Assembly: GCA_025024175.1 (NCBI GenBank) | Contig: QCXZ01000064.1 | Coordinates: 21,634,286 to 21,698,285, forward strand | DNA length: 64,000 nucleotides | Source: Rhyzopertha dominica | Taxonomy: Eukaryota; Arthropoda; Insecta; Coleoptera; Bostrichidae | Reading direction: 5' to 3' | Shown: piece by piece, positions 1 through 10,702 of the stretch | Layout of the letters: each line of letters opens with the position of its first letter | How positions within the stretch are numbered: the stretch's first letter is position 1 | Notes under the pieces: model-generated | What the model saw: only the letters and a program-made list of their open reading frames with translations | What the model was told of the DNA's origin: nothing | Databases searched by the model: none | Made by a program: the position numbers and the translations under genes

Positions 1-698
1 TATTTCAATTTTGACAATGTTAGTTTTATAAATTCTTTTGTATTCCTGTTTTTACATTATGAGGCACTGATGATGGCTAATTATAGCTGAAAGCGCATTT
101 ATTAAATGAATTTGATAGACTTCGGGGAGATTTATTGTAGAAGTAAACATTAATAAGATTATTGATAAACTGCTGCAAAATCTGCATTTGCGCCAAGACC
201 GCAAAGATGAACTTTTGTAAAAAAAAATCATATTGGAAACAATGTTTCTTGGAAAAAAGAAAGATTTCAAGCAACAGAAATAATGTAAAATGTATAAGCT
301 ATAATCTTATGATACACTTCTTACGATGACATGTTCTGATTATTCAACTACTATACTATACGTGTATATCATATATAACTGTATGACATATTTTAAAGCA
401 TTTACGCTCATACCCTATGTTCTTATATGTACAGTTATATAATTTCATCTTGGAAATAATATAATATCACACACAAGATTTACGAACACTTCAACAAATC
501 TACACCAGCACATAAATGTTATTTGGTCCATTGTTTAAGTCCAATTTAAGTTAAATTCATCAATTTATTTAGAATTAACAAGCACTACAAAACTTTTATA
601 TTATACCTTTGACGTATATTATACTTAAAATTTCATCTCAAGTTCATTTTTTCTAGTAACCGTTTTCACCTTTTGGTTACATATTATGTCTGTTTTAG
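1..698. other. AT-rich upstream sequence, no gene seen
   Basis: I see no convincing exon here; the open frames are short and resemble nothing I know. It is probably intron of the P450 gene that begins further upstream, because the first recognisable P450 exon at 699 starts at a splice acceptor (TGTTTTAG) and codes for a middle part of the protein. Confidence 0.5.
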
Positions 699-3600
699 CA
701 TGGAAGAATCTTTAGACGGCAACCAAGAGCTACCTGAAAACTTTTTGTCTGAAATCTACAAATGGGCTTTAGAATGTAAGTAAAATTTATTCACTGGCAA
801 ACAAAACGCGTACTACGTTTACTTTCAGCTGTTGCGCGAGTTTCTTTGGATACTCGATTGGGTTGCTTGAAGCCCGATCTACCAAAAGATTCCGAATCAC
901 AAAGGATCATAGATTCCATTAACACGTTCTTCTGGAATGTCGCAGAAGTGGAGCTGAAGTTTCCAGTATGGAGAGTTTACCAGAATAAAGCGTTTAGGAA
1001 ATATATTGGGGCTTTAGAAGACTTCAGGACGTAAGTAGGACACCTGCTTTACTGGGATTTTTTCACGAAATCTTCGCTACTACAGCTTTTTGTTGTTTTA
1101 CTGCATAGGCTCTTATTCAAGCGTGTCCTCAACATATGCATATTGCAAAAACATTCATGGTCCAACATTTAAAGGCGTTTGCCCAAGATCACTTACGAAA
1201 ACTATTCAAATGTTTACCTACAAATAAGTCCTTTGTTAAGACACTAAATCTTGCAAACAGCTGTGCCAGATTTACTTTCCGTTTCGTTGACGCTGGTTGT
1301 TAGCAAAACTATTCAAACAAATCCATTCTTGGACTGCGAAATTGCCGACTAATTCAATACTAACAACCGTGTTAACGAGGTGTGTTTTCTGTTTCTTTGG
1401 CGGTATTTGCCATCATAAGTGAAAGCTGGCATTGACATTGACCGCTCTGGTGGTTCAGGTTGCGCAACTTAGACCGCGAAGGAAATTGGCACAGTTTCGT
1501 GTTGCATAACGGTGCCAAATTTAAATTAAACAAAATACAAATGTCGAGTAAATGTGAGTGCTTTCGTAAATTGTAATCACTCGCTTATATATTGTACTTA
1601 GTGAGTAAACGCAACTCTTGTGTAACTTATAAAAATAGACCAGATTTTTCTTGTAACAGGCTGATCATTTTATATATTATACTGTACAGGGTGTCCCGCA
1701 TTATGTCGGCAACCTCTCGGAATCTGAAAACTGGTGTAAAAATAACACCATAATTTTACGGTATAACTTTTTCAAAATACTGAGATATTGACTCTTAAAC
1801 ATGGGCGAAAAGAAAAAATTTTTTCAAAAATGTCTCTTCGGCCGGCTGATATAATTACTTCCACACCTAACGGATGAGAAGTATTGTATCGGAAAAAAAA
1901 TTTTCATTTGCTCATTCGCTTTAAAACGAAAACGCAAAAAACATAATTTGAGCAAAAAAAAATTTCTTGTCTGTATGTGTGTGTCTATGGTTTTGTTTAA
2001 GGACACGATAACTTTGGAAAGACTTAATGTATGAACTTGAAATTTGGCAAACCTATAAATCTCAACTACCCAAAGCGACGTATTGTTTGTGGGGTAAGTA
2101 GGGTATTGGGAAGGAGGCGAAATTGGGGGGTAACTATCCTTTTTTGCAAATTTTTATTTTTTTTCGTTTTAGTATGTGATTAGAAGTATAACTGCCAGAA
2201 TTATTCATTCTTATAAATTTTCAGTGCAGCAAACTGTTTAGACCATATTAGCAAAAAAGTATCACTTACAGAAAACGGCATTTCCTAAATATTTCCGAAT
2301 ATATTTAATATATTCAAAAAATGAAAATACCATCAGATAGGAAATAAAATTTCCCACAAAAAGTGTCTTAGAAAATTTATCCAGAGAAAGAAAAAATGCT
2401 CATAGCCTGATTACTAATTATTGTATAGTATAAGAAATAAAAAAGTAAATGTCATTTGACAATTGGATGTGGAAGTATTGATTCAACTTGCAGCGTTTTT
2501 TTTTCAAAAATATCTGTTTATTAATCTTCAGGCCTTATAAAAAAGATACTATGCTCAAGCGCCATTAATTGACCCTTTCCAAGAAAATTGCAGTTGAATG
2601 TTAAGCTTCACATTTTTACTGCTTAACTAAATCATTTTTATTAATTTGTCCGTGATAAATAATAAAACTCAGTTAGTTGTCGCTGTTATATTGACATTTA
2701 GATAATACCTTACATTATTTGTTAAAAAATTCTGAAATAACAATAATCGAATATTTATATAAATGAGTCAAATTTTGTGCAGATATGAGAAGTGATCATT
2801 CACAAATTTTATTTATCACTGCAAATTTGATAAAACCAAAAAGATATTAGATAAGCAGTGAAAATGTGAACCCTAACATTCAACTGCAATTTTCTCGGAA
2901 AGGGTCAATTTTAGCCGCATGAACAAAGAGTATCTTTTTTGTTTACAAGGCCCGAAGATTAAAAAAAAAACATATTTTTGAGAAAAATGCCCGTTTTAAA
3001 GTTAAGAGCTAAAATGTGGGGAGTTGGCCCTCCCTTCCCCCCCCCCAAAAAAAACATTTATTAAAAAATATGCGCATCTCTTTAACGGCTTCCACTTCAA
3101 ATAATAATAACCAAAATTTGATGTGATTATATCAACCGGCCTAAAAGATATTTTGAAAAACTGTTTATCTTCCTTCACGTTTAAGAGTGAATACCTCAGT
3201 AGGTAGGCGGATGTTATTTCTAAAAAGTTATACTTTAAAATAGTATCATTTTTACACCGGATTTCAAATTCCGATAGGTTGCTCACATAATGCGGGACGC
3301 CCTGTATAATAACCTTAATATCCAACATTGAAATGAAACTACTTATCTAATGTAGTTACCTAATAGATTCATTACTTAGGCACCAGTTTTTTTTTACAAT
3401 ATCATTCAAAATGTGTTGTCAAAAACAGCTCGACACATACTGTTAGAATGCAACTTTCTTCGTGCGCGAGACGTGATGTGAATTTCAAGAGATTTACGTC
3501 CTGATTTGTAATCGTACGCCGGAGATCAGAGCCTTCGTTAAAATAATACTTCCTGTTTGAATTTCATCATCAAGAGGATCGTATTTATGCCGTACCACTT

Positions 3601-6600
3601 TTCCTATCTTGACTCACATAACGTGCACGGAAACCCGATGGAAAAGATGTTTGCTTTATTATTATGGCTTAAGTATCGCTTGTTCGTACTTAATCTATGT
3701 AGGATTTACAAACTTGTTTGCTATCATAGGAATAAATGGGTATTTATCTAGCTAGCTATCTTGAATACGAGATGAGTGAAATAAGCATTTTGTGTCCCTA
3801 TCTATCCAGATAGATTTTTCACTTTCACAATTTAATAATACAAAATACTTTTAAATTTAACGTCTATAACAAAATGTGACTTTTCACATACACTTACTGA
3901 AAAAACATTTGGCAATACATTGCACTTTATTGAGAAGGAAGTAAACAAGGTTCTGCTAAAAACCCAAATACCCATCTTGTGTTTTATAAAAGACGTCAAA
4001 CTTCTTCGAACCCATTGTTGGTTGTTGGTTAGTATTATCTCTTACTCAGAATTGTTTAGCACGAGCTATAAAATGAACCATTATGTTTTAAAGAATATTT
4101 TCTTATTACACAGCATGTTTTTAAATCGCTCACTATTTACAGACAGTGTAAATGAAACTTAGAGAACGACTTTGTATAGAACCGCTTAATGTTTGAGCAA
4201 GACCGTACAACAACACATTATGCTCTTGTGGTATCTGTAACATTAATATGTTCGACAGTTTGCTAGCCTTTTTGGTATACAAATAGATATTTATCCATTT
4301 TTTGCTTAAATATAAAAACATTGCGAAACGAATATCAGCAGTAAGCTTGTATGTTATTTAATTGTGCCCTGTTTTATCAACGGCTTTCTGAATATATATA
4401 AATAATGAAACTGATTTTAACCCGTACAATTGATGAGGTTGAACGTTATAAATGAGCACTACGAGTGAATGGACTATAATAGAACTATTCTGTTTAAAAC
4501 CAAACTTATATCGTACTTCTGATACGCGGTTTTGCTTGCATTACCCCATACTGGTGCCAAATATTTTAGATGTGAACTGTACGTATAAATAGTAAATTAA
4601 TGATTTCGTGTTTTTAATATATAATATATGGGTCGCTCTTCGAATGTGTGCAATTATTTAACTTTCTTGTTTTATAGTATGAGGTTCAAATGTAAGTTTT
4701 TATCAATTTTTACACCTAAATATTTAGTATTCTAGGCTGTTCTAATTAATTTACCATAAACAGTAATATTGCTTATTCGTCTAAAATTATCCACATTAAA
4801 AAATTACATAGTGTGTCATTTCCGTATTACAAAATACGCCTTTTGAGATCGGCCATTTCCAAATCATTTATATATACCTATTTTTTAAAAAGTCTCGGGC
4901 CCAGAATAGAGCCTTGGGGTACCCCGTACTTGATTTGCCTGTGATAATTAGTGAATTCTTGTGTACTACTACCGATTCTGCAGGTAACTGTTAAATAACT
5001 GTATAGTGACGATCCACTTTTTCTCATTGTTTTCATCTTTTAAGAATGTTCACGTCTATTACCTATATCAAAAGCTTTTTTAAGGTCGAAAACTAAGGAG
5101 CTAACATTGTTGTTATTTTCTAGGTTACTGCATATGACGCTTAAAAGACCCATAGCTGCAGTTAGAGTACTTTGTTTTTCTTGGTAACTAGTCTGGCTAT
5201 TTTGTTTAATTTAATGTCGTCTTAAATACATATTAGTCTTTGGTGAATTACTTTTTCATAAATTTTTGAAATTATTGAAAGCATTGAGACAGTTATTTGG
5301 GTCTTGCGTGTTACCGCATTTGTACAACGATGTTATTATCGAAGTTTCGTTATAATGATTCCTGAACAAACATTACATTATGAAAGTTACCATTTCTCAA
5401 AATAAACTAATAATATTGATTTTGCTGTTTAAAAACACGTCCAGTACCTATTTAGTTTGATAAGTTGAGGTAAATTGTACTGACAAGTAACAAAAATGTA
5501 CAAAATTAGCAATTAATGTAAGTATATGCAACAAAAGTTATACAGATGTGGAAAAACTTTTGAAATATACGACACATTTTCTGTAAAGAGTAAACCTCAG
5601 CCGTAAGGCTGTTATGATCGAATTAGACTTTTGAAAGATACTTTTTTGTTCGTACCCTTCCATAACTGTAATAGGAAGTTAAGTTGCAGCAGTACACGGG
5701 CAGTACTTGCAGTAAATACTGCCAAATTGGCAAGTTTTGAGCAAATGGATAATCCCTTGATTTTGATCTTCTAGTATAAAGTCTATAGCAACAAACGTTA
5801 TTGCCTATAAATCACACAAAGCAAAACATACGTACCTATAAATAACGGTTTAGAAATGATGGAATCATTACATCTAGTGCAACATAATATACATATACAT
5901 TCAATTGTTGCAATTAAATGTTTCAGGCTTTGCATGAAATATATATCCCAAACAATGTGCAAAATGGAAACAAAAAACTATGAAAATACTAAAGAAGAAA
6001 ACATATCAATAGTGGAACGAATACTTCTAAAAACAGGAAATCCTAAGCTGGCAGCAGTTCTAGCTTTAGATTTATTACTAGTTGGAGTTGATACCGTAAT
6101 AAGTGCAATATCATTGATGTTATTAGGTCTTAACTACATTTTGTTTTAGACATCTATAGCAGCAGCTTCTACATTATATCAATTATCAAAAAATCCTGAA
6201 AAGCAAGAGAAACTTTTTAGAGAACTGCAAACAATTATACCCGATAGAAATGCTAAAATTGATAGCTTCGCCCAAGAGAATATGTCATACATGAAGGCGT
6301 GTATCAAAGAAACTTTAAGGTAAGGAGCTCAATAAAACATTTCGCTTGACTTTTAAACTATGATGTGTTTTAGAATGTATCCCGTTATAATTGGTAATGG
6401 TAGAAGTTTGCAATCGGATGCCATTATTTCAGGCTATCAGGTTCCTAAAGGAGTATGTATAAATTAATAAGTTCGTTCATATAGCTAATAGGACTAATAA
6501 TATTCTATATTTCTATAAAATTTTAATTCAATATTTACCTGTCTTTTTTTCAGACTCACATTATATTCCCCCACTTGGTTGTAAGTAACACAGACGAATA

Positions 6601-6941
6601 TTTCGACAATCCAAAAAAATTTATTCCTGAAAGATGGTTAAAAAGCGATTCTAAGAGCTGCCCTATTCGAAATCAAAAGAGAATACACCCTTTCGTTAGC
6701 TTACCATTTGGATATGGGAGGCGATCATGTCTTGGCAGGAGATTTGCAGAAATTGAATTACAAATACTTCTCGCGAAGGTCTGTTTATTTAGGGTAATTA
6801 AATAGAAAATAATTTGTTCCTTTTTTTCAGATTTTTCGAAAATATAAAGTGGAATATAACTACGGTGAACTAACATACAAAATTACACCTACGTATGTAC
6901 CTGAACAACCGTTAAAATTCAAACTGACCGTAAGAGACTGA
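699..6941 (+). CDS. Mitochondrial-clan cytochrome P450 (CYP12-like), 3' part
   Basis: Exons at 699-775, 829-1030, 5927-6095, 6150-6319, 6374-6452, 6554-6778 and 6831-6941 (TGA) join in phase with GT-AG introns. Visible hallmarks are the mitochondrial-clan core ALESVARVSLDTRLGCL, the I-helix LLLVGVDTTS, the K-helix ExxR as KETLR, the PERF-type stretch FIPERW, and the haem-binding loop FGYGRRSCLG with its ligand Cys. Family knowledge: such enzymes sit in the mitochondrial matrix, take electrons from adrenodoxin, and act on steroids or xenobiotics. The substrate cannot be told from sequence. The N-terminal third (targeting peptide, A to about C helices) is not in the window, so the gene is either cut by the window edge or truncated. 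AATAAA signals lie at 7041 and 7066. CYP12 versus a neighbouring family (CYP301, CYP49) is not settled. Confidence 0.88.
1685..3306. mobile_element. 1.6 kb foldback element with CAGGGTGTC-type ends
   Basis: The left end (TACAGGGTGTCCCGCATTAT at 1685) is matched in reverse complement by the right end (GCGGGACGCCCTGTA ending at 3306). Homology continues inward: 1685-1857 pairs with roughly 3120-3306, and after an interruption 2480-2650 pairs with about 2840-3000. The element is therefore one long, diverged inverted repeat. The ends abut TA, compatible with a Tc1/mariner-type target duplication (inference). No transposase reading frame remains. It lies in the large P450 intron. Confidence 0.72.
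1858..2476. repeat. Element nested in the left arm of the foldback
   Basis: The left arm of the foldback is interrupted by a block beginning ACTTCCACACCTAACGG and ending ATTGGATGTGGAAGTATTG, so its ends are a short inverted repeat around ACTTCCACA. The right arm lacks the block, which shows a later insertion. A second, diverged copy lies at 25372-26225. Confidence 0.62.
4770..5230 (-). pseudogene. LINE reverse transcriptase remnant
   Basis: Read on the minus strand, broken frames give non-LTR reverse transcriptase landmarks in the right order: an entry region with QSTLTAAMGLL, motif A as VFDLKKAFD, then GVPQGSILGPRLF, YINDL, and a decayed catalytic box reading YGNDT where YADDT is expected. 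Stops and frameshifts interrupt it. It looks like an old Jockey/CR1-type fragment in the P450 intron. Confidence 0.72.
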
Positions 6942-7630
6942 ACGTTTATATTGCATTAGGTATCTATTTAAACTAATCATATGCTTGTAATGTAAGAAAT
7001 ATAAACACGTTATGTTGTTATATAATTTTAGTATTAAATTAATAAATTTCCATTGTATGTACTACAATAAATAAAAAAAACACAATCTCTATGACGAAAC
7101 CATTAGCTTTTTCGGGATTAAAAAAAGTAAAATTTTATTACAGCAACACATCTCCCAAAGCTTTATTTTGTTCAAGGTATTTAGGGGTTTTGGTATTGTA
7201 TTATTTCAGTTTGTAATAATTGTAGTCGTTATACACAGTTTTGTATGATACATTACTTTTAAAAAATTATTTGTGCTATAAACACTTAACCACAATGAAA
7301 TCAACTTTCTACTTACACTACACTAAATCGTGTTCTTCGAGGATGCAAATAACGTACCAAATTATTAGGGGCTTGAATAACGTCGACGTTTCGCCCGCAC
7401 TTGTAAAGGGCGTCATCAGGACAGAAATAAGGAGTGGTACAAACCTTGTTTAAAAAAGTTACTAACGATATTGCTCGTTACTCCCAGACTGGTTATAGTG
7501 CATGCATTTCTGTAAATAAATTAACTAATGTCTTAGATAATTTTAACAATAGGATTACTTGGGGAGGTACTTAATATGGTATGATTTACGATGATCGAAA
7601 CAGGTAAAAAGAACTGGGTGTTTTCACATT
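6942..7630. other. P450 3' flank and intergenic AT-rich DNA
   Basis: It contains the likely P450 polyadenylation signals (7041, 7066, 7070). The segment around 7380-7425 (ACGTCGACGTTTCGCCCGCA, then GGGCGTCATCAGGAC) has a composition unlike its surroundings and resembles the 'gacgtttcg' tails seen in many insect repeats; I cannot assign it. No gene is seen. Confidence 0.35.
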
Positions 7631-7639
7631 TTTCAGAAA

Positions 7640-8400
7640 TCATGCCATGTGTATATTTGGAGCACCCTTGTTACGTCCTAAAAATTTCAAAATTTTTCTA
7701 GCACCCGTTTTCGAAAAAAAAGCGTTCTGAAGTTCTAATATAAAAATTGACCACACAAACGCAGTGTCCCGGGATGGAGACGGTGTGACGTAGCACCCCA
7801 TGTAAACAAAGAATATAGGTTATGTTACCTACGTGCCTTTGATTGTGCCGAGTGAAACGAGTTGTTTTCTTGCTTTTAACGGACTCCTCCTAACAACTGG
7901 GAGAATGTTTAAGCATGTACAAACCAGAAGCTAACAGCAGATGGTGCTTTGTGCCAGTGTTCAAATTTCAAATACATCCGTCAATAGTCTCAACAAAATA
8001 TTCGTAAGTGTACCCGGAGACTACGAACGCAAACGGAGATGGTTTAAAGCAGCCAGAAGGGGTATGACCAAGACAAAATCTACATTTTACTGTTGTGAGA
8101 CAATTACTTATACTGCTGCTTTAGCGCCTTTGATTTCGGCAGCATTAAAACGTGGGTCGCTCTTGATAAATTCGGTGACTATAAACATATCTACAGCCGG
8201 CAAATTGTTCGAAGCCGCTTTAACAAAGCATTCCGACGACATATTGTTGAATTCATAAAAAAAAACAAACGAGAACACTCTCAAATATAACCAATAACGC
8301 AAACGAAATACGGAAAGTAGCGGACGCTATCTTGTTTACATGGGGTGATACGTCACAGCCAGTCCTAGTCAATCTGAGCGTGTCTTAAAACTGCGTTGTT
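7640..8400 (+). mobile_element. Decayed THAP-bearing transposon fragment between inverted repeats
   Basis: An inverted repeat encloses this block: GTGACGTAGCACCCCATGTA near 7783 pairs with TACATGGGGTGATACGTCAC near 8336, and matching blocks further out include ACGCAG. Between them, from 7941, is a THAP-like stretch: LCASVQISNTS, then LNKIFVSVP, then RRWFKAARR, then FYCCE, where the family has CxxxxC, FxxP, W and CxxH. The second Cys and the final His are missing and the frame fails after FYCCE, so the domain is dead. It is probably a relic of a P-type or related element. Confidence 0.5.
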
Positions 8401-10702
8401 GCCACGTTGCGCACTGAGAAGTTGTAACCAATATATCTTGGTTAAAAAATTTTTTGCAGCGTTATGGATACAGATACACACTTAATTAATTAAGTACTCT
8501 TTTTTAATGTATAAAATTTTATATTTTATAACTAGTGAACACACCCAACTCTTCAACGACTAATCCCTATAGGTAAAGCAAACGGTCCGTCGTCATCGTA
8601 AATCACCAGAGCGGGTATCTTCCTAAGTAATCCTATTGTTAAAATTATTTAAGACTTTAGTCAAATTTTGTTACAGAAATGCATGGACTATATTTCTGTT
8701 GACCTGTTTATTACGTAGATATCATACCGGCCGTTGTATAGATACATGATAGAGGCTTAGCGATTGCTAACGCTTGGGGTAACAATAAGTGGTCGTTGAG
8801 GATATGTGCGTTGTTTTTAAACTAGAAATGGTTCGAAATAATTCTTGCTTAGAAACCTGGCAAGCAGTTATAATAGTAGTTTAAGATAACCTGATTGCTT
8901 TATTTAAATATAGAAGTTATTAAAAATACGATTCATAAGTTACTACATCAAATACATGTTTTTGTAGGTGCCTAGAGTGAATTTTTCTGAACATTGCAGG
9001 ACATACGTCGTAAGAAGGTTCTCCTACACTATTGGGATCAAATAGAAAATTTTCATATTCAGTCTGGTAATAGAACATTGTCATCTGAGTTATCGTTAGT
9101 GCTAGTGCCGCTAACAATGAAGTGCAAGTTTGCTAAAACAACAGAGAATGTGCGAGAAGTGGGTCTACGTCCCCGAAGACTGAAACAACCCCCAACCTGA
9201 AGAATAAATAAATAACCATCTGGTGACCGCCTGATTTGGATAGAGGTCAAACAAGGAATAAATATATTTCGAATGGGAAAAATATAAATAACTTAATGAC
9301 CTGGCTAATTGTCACCTCAGACAGGGCCAAATTAAGAAGAGATTCAAATTGAATACTAATTTGAAAGTCCCGATGACAGCTTTTTACACCTAACTTTCCC
9401 GTATTGCTTACCTTATTGAGTTTTTGCCACACTCACCACTAATTCCATGAATATATGTATAAATGAATTTAAATGATATGTAAGTAATAGGGAATAATTT
9501 GTTTGTTTATGCATATTCAATATTACAAATAAGCTAGCGTACTAGTTATTAGTGCTATGCTTTCACAGCAATAACTATTTACGTAACAGAGACTTGATGA
9601 GGACATTTCGGTTACATACGAGTTGTGTACAGAACTTTGTTTGATTTGAAAAAAATTGTATTACATGTTACTAGCTTAAAGTTCTTAATTATGAAGTGTG
9701 GGGAATGTCTTAGCGGAGGGCATTTAAACGTCTAGATGGTGTATATATTTATTATTCGTTTACATAAAACAGTTGGCTTCGTAAAAATCATAACGCCGCC
9801 ATCTTTCTTAACCTCTTCTAATTCTAACCTCCAAGCGTCCAAGCTCTAATACCAACTTAACTCCTTAGTCCCAGTCCCAACTGCCACTGCATCTAACATC
9901 ACACAGTTTACACGCGCGGAATTTTAAATTTCTGCCTAGAGAAGAATATTTTTTAACGTCTGACAACGCTGCATAACCGCTGTTTGTATTATTTTTTGAC
10001 AAATGACAATTCTCGTATTTTTGATTTCGTGAAATAGCATTCAAGAAACTTAAGCTTATTGCCCAAAAGAAGAAAAAGCCAGTGATCAATGTATGTGTAC
10101 ATAGCGGGGCGTTAAAAACGCGTCGTGAGCTGGCCGGAAGTGAAAATTTGTTGTGCAAATGTGGCGTTTATTCATACGTTGGCAACCGTGAATCATAAAT
10201 GCCTGTAAAGGGAAAGTGAAAGGGACTAGTCCAGTAAATAGTAAATTCTATATCATGTCCTCTAAACATTTCGGTCAAGTCGAACACAAAATAAATTCCT
10301 AATTGCTCAGGAGTCACCATTCATACAAGTGAGTAGTTCTTATGTCACACAGTAGTTTTAATGAGCCATCGGCCATAGTTATAGGAGAAAAACCATGGAA
10401 CTACTGAAACCAGCAATTGAAAAGTTAAAACCATTTTATATTTTTTATAATAAATATAAGTGCATGGTTAAAACAAAACAAAACCACTACTTTTTCCCAA
10501 AAAACGTTAAACGCACGAAAAACCATATAATATCAACGTGAATTCTGTATTCTGAGTGTCAAATGTTGACAAATTGAACTGACATTGACACCATCTTGAA
10601 AGTTGAGAACTGCAATTCGCACGAAAACACAACGCCAAGCATCAGGCTAATCAGTAAAATTTACAAAATTTACGGCTTGCTACCTAAAGAAAAGCAGAAA
10701 CC
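8401..10702. other. Intergenic region upstream of the zinc finger-lyase gene
   Basis: I see no supported gene. Short open frames at 8994-9200 (+) and 9865-10158 (-) have no recognisable content. The proximal promoter holds four TGTCA/TGACA words within 10557-10590. Confidence 0.4.

Noticed and set aside
7941..8258. 105-codon open frame as a gene
   Set aside because: The first half is a THAP-like domain missing key zinc ligands; the second half is out of family and flanked by inverted repeats. It is treated as a transposon relic.
8108..8302. Minus-strand frame with FIKSDPRFNAAEIKGAKAA
   Set aside because: It looks protein-like and may be a relic of some element, but it overlaps the THAP relic and I could not place it in a family.
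9865..10158. 97-codon minus-strand frame
   Set aside because: No recognisable composition, no splice support and no family resemblance.
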